From Chloroflexota bacterium (lineage in GTDB: Bacteria; Chloroflexota; Dehalococcoidia; JACQTR01), in assembly GCA_016210705.1 (NCBI GenBank), contig JACQTR010000222.1, positions 1-7,411 on the forward strand: a DNA stretch of 7,411 nucleotides, given 5' to 3'. A program made the translations under genes and the position numbers. Positions 1 to 4,996 of the stretch are shown here, piece by piece; positions within the stretch are counted from its first letter, which is position 1; every line of letters starts with the position of its first letter. The notes below the pieces were generated by a model, which searched no databases, was not told where the DNA came from, and saw only the letters and a program-made list of their open reading frames with translations.

Positions 1-926
1 ATGAGCATGGCCGGCCACACCAAAGTATGAAAGGGAATATTGTCCTTTCCTATGAAATAATAACACTTCGTAGGTCCCTGCCAAAACTCTCGCCATTTGT
101 CCTCTTGCCCCATGGTCTTGGCCCATTCCATGGTGGCCGATAAGTAACCGATGACCGCATCGAACCAGACATAAATCCTTTTCCGATCAAAACCGGGCAC
201 GGGCACCGTTATCCCCCACTCTATGTCCCGGGTAATAGGGCGGTCTTTTAGCCCCTCATTAAGAAGGCCCAGGGTGAAATTCAATACATTAGGCCGCCAG
301 TGAGTCTGCTCCTTAACCCAAGCCTTCAGTTGGGAGGCAAAGGCCGACAAACGCAGAAAGAAGTGCTCCGTGGGCTTGATCTGGGGCGTAGCTCCACATA
401 GCTTACACCGAGGTGTAATTAGGTCCACAGCGCTTAAAGGTTTGCCACATTCATCGCACTGGTCGCCACGAGCATCGGGATAATTGCAATAAGGGCAAGT
501 TCCCTCCACATAACGGTCGGCCAAAAAACGCTGGTGATTAGGACAGAAAGGGGAGGCCATAGTATCTTTATAAATGTAACCCTTTTGGAGAAGGGTGAGG
601 AAAATATCGTGGGTTATAGCGGCGTGATTGGAGGTGCCAGTATGAGTATAAAGGTCAAAGCTTATCCCTAGCTTTTGCCAGCACTCCACGAACTCCTGAT
701 GATATCGGTCGGCTATCTCGGCAGGGGTCTTTCCTTCCTCCTCAGCTCGAACGGTGATAGGAGTGCCGTGCCGATCGCTCCCCGATACCATCAACACCTG
801 GTTGCCTTTGAGGCGATGGTAGCGGGCAAAAATATCAGCGGGTAGATAGGCTCCAGCTAAGTGACCCAGATGGAGGGAGCCGTTGGCGTAAGGCCAGGCT
901 ACCCCAATAAAGATACGCTCTGTCAT
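1..926 (-). CDS. metG: Methionyl-tRNA synthetase, N-terminal part (partial, cut by left edge)
   Basis: This cytoplasmic class I aminoacyl-tRNA synthetase charges tRNA-Met with methionine using ATP. The ATG is at 924-926, and 308 codons are visible before the window edge. The translation begins MTERIFIGVAWPYANGSLHL. The HIGH-type motif HLGH lies at residues 19-22 and a conserved GSDRHGTP at 49-56. The connective-peptide zinc region carries CPYC (144-147), CDEC (157-160) and CKLC (174-177), plus an earlier C128, so this is the form with paired zinc knuckles. YVWFDAVIGYLSA and FIGKDNIPFHTLVWPA follow in the catalytic core. The KMSKS loop, anticodon-binding domain and any C-terminal extension lie outside the window. 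The gene starts 41 bases after the rsmI stop on the same strand, so co-transcription is likely. No strong ribosome binding site precedes the ATG, only an AAAG touching it. The identification is secure. Confidence 0.96.
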   Translation of the reverse strand, partial: MTERIFIGVAWPYANGSLHLGHLAGAYLPADIFARYHRLKGNQVLMVSGSDRHGTPITVRAEEEGKTPAEIADRYHQEFVECWQKLGISFDLYTHTGTSNHAAITHDIFLTLLQKGYIYKDTMASPFCPNHQRFLADRYVEGTCPYCNYPDARGDQCDECGKPLSAVDLITPRCKLCGATPQIKPTEHFFLRLSAFASQLKAWVKEQTHWRPNVLNFTLGLLNEGLKDRPITRDIEWGITVPVPGFDRKRIYVWFDAVIGYLSATMEWAKTMGQEDKWREFWQGPTKCYYFIGKDNIPFHTLVWPAML

Positions 927-933
927 CTTTGCT

Positions 934-963
934 ATTTTATCATATATGTAACGGCCAGCACAA
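934..963 (-). promoter_or_regulatory. Possible internal promoter just before metG
   Basis: Read on the minus strand, TTGTGC (958-963) and TAAAAT (934-939) are separated by 18 bases. Transcription would then start only a few bases before the metG ATG at 926, giving an almost leaderless message. That would fit the lack of a clear ribosome binding site. The match to consensus is moderate and A/T-rich gaps give such hits by chance, so this is tentative; read-through from rsmI is equally likely. Confidence 0.25.
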
Positions 964-967
964 AGGA

Positions 968-1645
968 CTAACTTAAGGACATATCCTTAAAGCCCTCGAT
1001 AACTAGCGTGAACTCGCCTCGGAGCTCATGGAAATGCTCCAGGGCTTCGCTCGCTCGGCCCCGAAACACCTCTTCATGCAGTTTGGTCAGTTCACGACAA
1101 ACGGCCAGCCTCCTGTCCCCCAACACCTCTACCACGTCGCTTAAGGTAGCCTGGAGACGATGGGGCGATTCAAAAGCGACCAGCGTGCGAGGCTGATCGG
1201 CCACTGATTGCAGCAGCCTTCGCCTCGCTCCAGTCTTGCGGGGCAGGAACCCTAAATAAAGAAACTGATGACTGGGTAAGCCCGATACCGCTACGGCCGC
1301 CACCAAGGCCGAGGGGCCGGGGATGGGGGCTACGGGAAACCCCCGCTCAATGGCAGCCACAATAAGTTCATAGCCGGGATCGCTGATTCCAGGCATACCC
1401 GCCTCAGAGACTAGGGCCACATCACCATCCGTTAAAACCTTAAGTAAATATTCAACCTTTCCCGGTTTGCTGAAATCGTGGTAACTAGTTAAAGGGGTTT
1501 TGATGCCGTAGGCGGTTAAGAGGCGACGGGTCTTTCGGGTATCCTCAGCAGCTATGAGTTCTACTTTACCCAATAAGTCCAAAGCCCGTAAGGAAATATC
1601 CTTCAGGTTACCAATAGGGGTAGCGACTAGATAAAGGGTCCCCAT
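968..1645 (-). CDS. rsmI: 16S rRNA (cytidine-1402-2'-O)-methyltransferase RsmI, short form
   Basis: RsmI is a SAM-dependent tetrapyrrole-methylase-fold enzyme. It 2'-O-methylates C1402 of 16S rRNA in the decoding centre, where it works with RsmH. Visible landmarks, numbered from the ATG at 1645, are VATPIGNLKDIS near the N-terminus, AEDTRKTRRLL at about 33-43, SEAGMPGISDPG at 80-91, IPGPSA at about 108-113, ESPHR at 159-163, and RELTKLHEE at 184-192. The protein is 225 residues. The E. coli enzyme is about 286, so the family's C-terminal extension is absent; the core ends with EFTLVIEG, a normal end of the methylase domain. An in-frame TTG at 1655-1657 would add four residues. I prefer the ATG because MGTLYLVATPIGNL is the usual family start, but neither has a well-spaced ribosome binding site. 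The gene is divergent from guaB3 and 41 bases upstream of metG. Confidence 0.94.
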   Translation of the reverse strand: MGTLYLVATPIGNLKDISLRALDLLGKVELIAAEDTRKTRRLLTAYGIKTPLTSYHDFSKPGKVEYLLKVLTDGDVALVSEAGMPGISDPGYELIVAAIERGFPVAPIPGPSALVAAVAVSGLPSHQFLYLGFLPRKTGARRRLLQSVADQPRTLVAFESPHRLQATLSDVVEVLGDRRLAVCRELTKLHEEVFRGRASEALEHFHELRGEFTLVIEGFKDMSLS

Positions 1646-1647
1646 CC

Positions 1648-1676
1648 TTGACTTCAAACCTTGGCTTTGCTATATT
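1648..1676 (+). promoter_or_regulatory. Sigma-70-type promoter for guaB3
   Basis: TTGACT (1648-1653) and TATATT (1671-1676) are separated by exactly 17 bases, which predicts transcription starting near 1683. That leaves a leader of about 35 bases containing the guaB3 ribosome binding site. A further TATAAT at 1681-1686 exists, but its best upstream partner, TTGGCT at 1661-1666, is only 14 bases away, so I prefer the first pair. The -35 box begins three bases from the rsmI ATG, so the two divergent genes share this short region. Confidence 0.6.
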
Positions 1677-1702
1677 TCTTTATAATAACCTCAAGAAAGC
1701 CC

Positions 1703-1708
1703 AGGAGG
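1703..1708 (+). promoter_or_regulatory. Ribosome binding site fixing the guaB3 start
   Basis: AGGAGG lies 9 bases before the ATG at 1718. It decides in favour of that start over the in-frame TTG at 1661, which would put 19 non-family residues in front and lies inside the predicted promoter. Confidence 0.85.
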
Positions 1709-1717
1709 CTATCTATT

Positions 1718-2854
1718 ATGGAAGGTATCCGCCGTGAGTTGCGGCGCGCCTATGGATTCGATGAAGTAGCCTTGGTACCCGGTGACGTTACCGTTAATCC
1801 TGACCAAACCAATATAGATTTTAACCTACTTTCCCTAACCTTTTCCATCCCCATCCTGGCGGCGGCAATGGACGCGGTGGTGGACGTGCCTATGGCCATA
1901 GCTATGAGCCAATGGGGCGGGCTGGGTGTCCTCAATCTGGAGGGAGTTCAAACCCGCTACCCTGACCCTTACCAGACATTAGCCGAGATTGCCGCTGCCC
2001 CTGATAGCCAGGCCACTGCCTTACTCCAAAAAATCTACGCCGAGCCCATTAAAGAACAGCTCATCGGCGAGAGGATAAAGGCCATAAAAGAACAAAAGGC
2101 CACCTGCGCCATCTCTATAACCCCCGCCAACACCAAACGTTGGGCTCCTCTAGCCGTCGAGGCGGGAGTGGACGTAGTGGTGGTTCAATCCACGGTAACC
2201 ACTGCCCGCCACATATCTAAAAGCTACCGCGGCCTCAGCTTCTCTGAGCTTTGCCGATCCATTCCCGTGCCCGTTGTTGTGGGCAATTGCGTAAGTTATA
2301 ACGCCGCCTTAGAGCTAATGGAGACAGGCATTGCCGGACTCCTAGTGGGAGTAGGACCAGGAGCCGCTTGCACCACCCGCGAGGTTTTAGGGATAGGTGT
2401 TCCTCAGGTTACCGCCACAATGGACTGCGCCATGGCACGAGATCAATATCTTAAGACCACAGGACGATACGTGCCCATCATCACCGATGGTGGCATTCGC
2501 ACTGGGGGCGAGCTGGCCAAGGCGATTGCCGCTGGCGCCGATGCCGTTATGTTAGGGACCCCTCTAGCTCAGGCCCAAGAAGCCCCAGGACGAGGCTACA
2601 ACTGGGGCATGGCCAACCCTCATCAGGCTTTACCCAGAGGCACTCGGATCAAGGTGGGGACTAAAGCTACCTTAAAACAGATCTTTTTCGGCCCTACCAC
2701 AGTGACCGATGGCACCCAGAACCTCATCGGAGCCCTTCGTACTGCCATGGGCGTTTGTGGAATCACCACCATAAAGGAGATGCACTCGGTGGAGATGATC
2801 ATCGCCCCTGCCATCAAAAGCGAGGGCAAGGCCTGGCAATTAGGCCTATCCTAG
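1718..2854 (+). CDS. guaB3: GuaB3-type IMP dehydrogenase family protein (no CBS domains)
   Basis: This TIM-barrel protein of the IMP dehydrogenase/GMP reductase superfamily probably oxidises IMP to XMP with NAD in guanine nucleotide synthesis. Cyanobacterial GuaB3 has been reported to have IMP dehydrogenase activity. The start is the ATG at 1718, preceded by AGGAGG at 1703-1708 with 9 bases between; an upstream in-frame TTG at 1661 gives residues unlike the family. Of 378 residues, RRAYGFDEVALVPGDVTVNP (9-28) is the family N-terminus. AAAMDAVVD (48-56), GVLNLEGVQTRY (70-81), the catalytic loop GPGAACTTR with Cys218, and TDGGI (256-260) follow. The flap-like PGRGYNWGMANPHQALPRGT sits at 290-309. 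The CBS pair that canonical GuaB carries in the barrel is absent; a short segment around 82-127 (LAEIAAAPDS, IYAEP) replaces it. It is monocistronic and convergent with prmC. Confidence 0.93.
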   Translation: MEGIRRELRRAYGFDEVALVPGDVTVNPDQTNIDFNLLSLTFSIPILAAAMDAVVDVPMAIAMSQWGGLGVLNLEGVQTRYPDPYQTLAEIAAAPDSQATALLQKIYAEPIKEQLIGERIKAIKEQKATCAISITPANTKRWAPLAVEAGVDVVVVQSTVTTARHISKSYRGLSFSELCRSIPVPVVVGNCVSYNAALELMETGIAGLLVGVGPGAACTTREVLGIGVPQVTATMDCAMARDQYLKTTGRYVPIITDGGIRTGGELAKAIAAGADAVMLGTPLAQAQEAPGRGYNWGMANPHQALPRGTRIKVGTKATLKQIFFGPTTVTDGTQNLIGALRTAMGVCGITTIKEMHSVEMIIAPAIKSEGKAWQLGLS

Positions 2855-2873
2855 ATTCGGCAAGTTAGCCTAG

Positions 2874-3746
2874 TTAGCTATCTATCTCCACCACCCTATT
2901 TTGTCCGCCCAGATCTTGCCATATCCTTATCTCGGCATTGTGGAAATAAAGACGAGCGAATTCGGCCACCGCCGTCCCCTGATCCTGACCTATTTCTAGT
3001 AAAATGGCTCCCTTTGGACGCAGTTTTCTCGACGCCTGGGCTAGAAGGGCAGCTATGGCATCCAAACCTTGGGGGCCCGCAGCCAGAGCTAACCGGGGTT
3101 CATAGCTCAATTCTGGGGCCAGACCAGCAAAATCTGCTATTTTAACATAGGGTAAATTGGCCACTATCAGGTCAACAGGCTCTGGAACAGGTGCCAAAAG
3201 GTCTCCCTGGAGAAAGCGAACGCGATCAGCCAAGCCGTGCTGGAGTCTATTTTGAGTGGCAACTTCAAGGGCAGCCTGGGATATATCGGTAGCATAAACT
3301 TGCAGGTATGGAAGACAATAAGCCAAGGTAACTGCCATGGCACCACATCCCGTGCCAACATCCGCTACCAGGGGCCTATCTCGGCCCGCAGAGAAGTGTC
3401 TAGACAAAAAATCAATTGCCTTTTCCACCAACAACTCCGTCTCTGGCCGAGGGATGAGGACCTGTGGCGAAATCTGGAACCTTAAGCCATAAAACTCCTT
3501 AAATCCCAAGATATAGGCTGTAGGCTCCCGCTTAAGACGACGATAAAGGAGTGCCTCATAACTTCGGGCCTCTTGGTGGGACAATACCCCATCATCCCGG
3601 CTGTACAAGCGCTCTCGATCCACGCCTAAGACAGCCATCAGCAAGATTTCCGCCTCTAAAGGGGCATCGGGAATGCCGTGACTGTCTAAAGTAGCCATTG
3701 CATGGCGGAGCGCTTCCTTCCTGGTTATACCGTTAGAGTCTCCCAT
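2874..3746 (-). CDS. prmC: Peptide chain release factor N5-glutamine methyltransferase PrmC (HemK)
   Basis: PrmC is a SAM-dependent enzyme that methylates the glutamine of the GGQ motif in release factors, raising their termination efficiency. The 290-residue protein has a helical N-terminal release-factor-binding domain (about 1-75; DAPLEAEILLMAVL), then REPTAYILGFKEFYGLRF and LIPRPETELLVE (97-108). A Rossmann methyltransferase domain follows, with DVGTGCG (129-135) for SAM binding, the acidic YATDIS (151-156), and EPRLAL (216-221). The active-site motif, NPPY in most members, reads NLPY here (197-200); the Asn, second Pro and Tyr are kept. The ATG at 3744-3746 lies inside the end of prfA, a 22-base overlap. 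GAGGAGG (3754-3760, read on the minus strand) sits 7 bases upstream within prfA, which indicates translational coupling. The 3' end lies 19 bases from the convergent guaB3 stop. Confidence 0.95.
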   Translation of the reverse strand: MGDSNGITRKEALRHAMATLDSHGIPDAPLEAEILLMAVLGVDRERLYSRDDGVLSHQEARSYEALLYRRLKREPTAYILGFKEFYGLRFQISPQVLIPRPETELLVEKAIDFLSRHFSAGRDRPLVADVGTGCGAMAVTLAYCLPYLQVYATDISQAALEVATQNRLQHGLADRVRFLQGDLLAPVPEPVDLIVANLPYVKIADFAGLAPELSYEPRLALAAGPQGLDAIAALLAQASRKLRPKGAILLEIGQDQGTAVAEFARLYFHNAEIRIWQDLGGQNRVVEIDS

Positions 3747-4795
3747 TGCTGGGCCTCCTCGTGGGCGATCATAGCGTCGATAAGCTCGTCTAAATCGCCC
3801 TCCAGAACACGGGGAAGGTTATAAAGGGTGAGACCGGCTCGATGATCGGTAACCCGACCCTGTGGGAAATTATAGGTTCGTATCTTTTCGGCGCGCTCCC
3901 CCCGCCCCACTTGAGATCGGCGCTCCTCGACGATGGTCTCCCTTTGCTGCCGCTGCTCCAAATCATAGAGCCGGGCCCGCAGCACCGCCATAGCCCGAAC
4001 CCTGTTCTTCCACTGGGAGCGCTCATCCTGGCAAACAACCACCATGCCCGTGGGCAGATGGGTAATGCGGATGGCAGTGGCCACTTTATTTACGTTCTGC
4101 CCCCCCGCCCCTCCGCTATGGAAGACATCTACCCTAAGCTCTTCGGGCTTAATATCCACGTCCACCTCTTCAGCCTCAGGCAAAACAGCCACAGTGGCCG
4201 TGGATGTATGAATCCTCCCAGAGGCCTCGGTGGCGGGCACCCGCTGCACCCGATGTACGCCCCTTTCATGCTTCAGCCGGCTAAATACATCCTTGCCCCT
4301 TACCTCAAAGATGATCTCCTTAAAGCCACCCATCTCGCTCCGAGTGGTAGACAGCACCTCCACCGGCCAGTGGCGTACTTCGGCATAACGAGCATACATT
4401 CGAAAGAGATCAGCGGCGAAAAGAGCGGCCTCCTCTCCACCGGTGCCGGCCCGAATCTCCATTATAACGTCTCTATCATCCTCAGGGGCCTTGACCAAAA
4501 GAAGCCCCTTAATGGCCGTTTCCAGGTCTTGGAGACGAACCTTCAATAGGGCCCTCTCATCTTTTACCCACTGGGCCGTTTCCTCATCCGTAGCCTCGGC
4601 AAGAAGGGCTTGGGTAGTCTTCAGTTCTTGGCTAACCCCTTTGTATTCTCGGTATTTGTTCACCAAGCCCTCGATGCTGGCTTGTTCCCGAGCCAAAGAT
4701 TGTACCCGCTCGTAATCTGTAACCACCTCAGGCTGGGCCATGAGCTGGTTTAGCTCCTCATAGCGTTTTTCTATAGCCTCCAACCGCTCCCACAT
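3725..4795 (-). CDS. prfA: Peptide chain release factor 1 (RF1)
   Basis: RF1 recognises UAA and UAG in the ribosomal A site and triggers peptide release. Numbered from the ATG at 4795, the 356-residue protein shows a coiled helical N-terminal domain (MWERLEAIEKRYEELNQLMA), then RAGTGGEEAALFAADL (about 115-130). The tripeptide anticodon PAT is at 187-189 (RVPATEASGRIHTS), which identifies RF1 rather than RF2 (SPF). The catalytic GGQ is at 231-233 (SGGAGGQNVNKVATAIRITH). EKIRTYNFPQGRVTDHR follows toward the C-terminus. A GTG at 4805-4807 could add four residues (MTKT). However, GGGGTGA (4804-4810) pairs well with the 16S 3' end and stands 8 bases before the ATG, so the ATG is preferred. Methylation of the GGQ glutamine by the overlapping downstream prmC explains the pairing. 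A promoter and structured leader precede it. Confidence 0.96.
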   Translation of the reverse strand: MWERLEAIEKRYEELNQLMAQPEVVTDYERVQSLAREQASIEGLVNKYREYKGVSQELKTTQALLAEATDEETAQWVKDERALLKVRLQDLETAIKGLLLVKAPEDDRDVIMEIRAGTGGEEAALFAADLFRMYARYAEVRHWPVEVLSTTRSEMGGFKEIIFEVRGKDVFSRLKHERGVHRVQRVPATEASGRIHTSTATVAVLPEAEEVDVDIKPEELRVDVFHSGGAGGQNVNKVATAIRITHLPTGMVVVCQDERSQWKNRVRAMAVLRARLYDLEQRQQRETIVEERRSQVGRGERAEKIRTYNFPQGRVTDHRAGLTLYNLPRVLEGDLDELIDAMIAHEEAQQWETLTV

Positions 4796-4797
4796 GG

Positions 4798-4817
4798 TTT
4801 TAGTCACCCCACTAAAA
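4798..4817 (-). promoter_or_regulatory. Leader stem-loop 2: ribosome binding site in the loop
   Basis: On the minus strand TTTTAGT (4811-4817) and ACTAAAA (4798-4804) form a perfect 7-base-pair inverted repeat with a 6-base loop, GGGGTG (4805-4810). The loop is most of the ribosome binding site of prfA, and the stem ends two bases before its ATG. Displaying the site in a loop could leave it accessible or allow control by a bound factor. The pairing is A/T-rich and of modest stability. Confidence 0.5.
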
Positions 4818-4845
4818 ATCCCCGCACCGGAAAACTAATGCGAGG
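4814..4845 (-). terminator. Terminator-like hairpin in the prfA leader (possible attenuator)
   Basis: Reading the minus strand, CCTCGCA (4839-4845) pairs with TGCGGGG (4820-4826), with one G-U wobble; two further U-G pairs can close the loop. A T5 run (4814-4818) follows after one A. A G/C-rich stem followed by U residues is the shape of an intrinsic terminator. It lies between the predicted prfA start of transcription (about 4849) and the prfA ATG, so it would act as an attenuator of prfA-prmC, or simply as a leader hairpin. The U run is short, so termination may be inefficient. Confidence 0.45.
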
Positions 4846-4855
4846 TCTTCAACAA

Positions 4856-4884
4856 ATTATAGCATAGCTCTTTGGCGGCTTCAA
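4856..4884 (-). promoter_or_regulatory. Sigma-70-type promoter for prfA-prmC (extended -10)
   Basis: Read on the minus strand, TTGAAG (4879-4884), a 17-base spacer and a perfect TATAAT (4856-4861) preceded by TGC form a strong extended -10 promoter. Transcription would start near 4849, giving a leader of about 54 bases that is almost wholly taken up by the two stem-loops ahead of the prfA ATG. Confidence 0.7.
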
Positions 4885-4901
4885 CGAAAACCCCTCATAG
4901 T

Positions 4902-4929
4902 TTGACATGGCCTATCCTATGGGTAATAT
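4902..4929 (+). promoter_or_regulatory. Candidate upstream promoter for the DUF262-HNH gene
   Basis: A perfect TTGACA (4902-4907) is followed after 16 bases by TAATAT (4924-4929), which matches the -10 consensus at four of six positions. It would start transcription near 4936, about 60 bases before the ATG at 4997, in tandem with the better-matched promoter at 4935-4963. Confidence 0.4.
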
Positions 4930-4934
4930 CATAT

Positions 4935-4963
4935 TTGACTCATAAGACTAGGGGCGATATTAT
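4935..4963 (+). promoter_or_regulatory. Main candidate promoter for the DUF262-HNH gene
   Basis: TTGACT (4935-4940) and TATTAT (4958-4963) are separated by 17 bases, each box matching consensus at five of six positions. Transcription would start near 4970, about 27 bases before the ATG. The -10 box lies within the palindrome at 4948-4977, so a protein bound there would block polymerase. Confidence 0.6.
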
Positions 4964-4977
4964 GGTTATCGCCTTAG
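4948..4977. promoter_or_regulatory. Inverted repeat over the -10 and start site (candidate operator)
   Basis: GGCGATA (4953-4959) and TATCGCC (4967-4973) are perfect 7-base inverted arms around a 7-base centre. Allowing one bulged G at 4952 and one G-T pair, the arms extend outward through CTA (4948-4950) and TAG (4975-4977). The element covers the -10 box and predicted start site of the DUF262-HNH promoter, the usual place for a repressor operator. It could also fold as a hairpin if transcribed from the upstream promoter. No regulator gene is present in the window, so autoregulation or a host regulator would have to be invoked. Confidence 0.45.
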
Positions 4978-4983
4978 GGCAGT

Positions 4984-4989
4984 GGGAGG
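4984..4989 (+). promoter_or_regulatory. Ribosome binding site fixing the DUF262-HNH start
   Basis: GGGAGG stands 7 bases before the ATG at 4997 and overlaps the alternative in-frame GTG at 4982, ruling that upstream start out in practice. Confidence 0.75.
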
Positions 4990-4996
4990 GAAGGTT

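Noticed and set aside
1661..1717. Upstream TTG extension of guaB3
   Set aside because: It overlaps the predicted promoter and adds non-family residues; AGGAGG at 1703-1708 supports the ATG at 1718.
2838..2875. Convergent terminator between guaB3 and prmC
   Set aside because: AATTAGGC and GCCTAGTT can pair with one wobble, but the loop is 22 bases and no T run follows on either strand; the stem is also inside the guaB3 stop region.
3842..4549. A 235-codon plus-strand open frame
   Set aside because: It lies wholly antisense to prfA, whose protein is unmistakable; the product is Pro/His-rich low-similarity sequence and no ribosome binding site precedes it.
4796..4807. GTG start for prfA giving four extra residues
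   Set aside because: GGGGTGA pairs well with the 16S 3' end at 8 bases before the ATG at 4795, while nothing comparable stands before the GTG.
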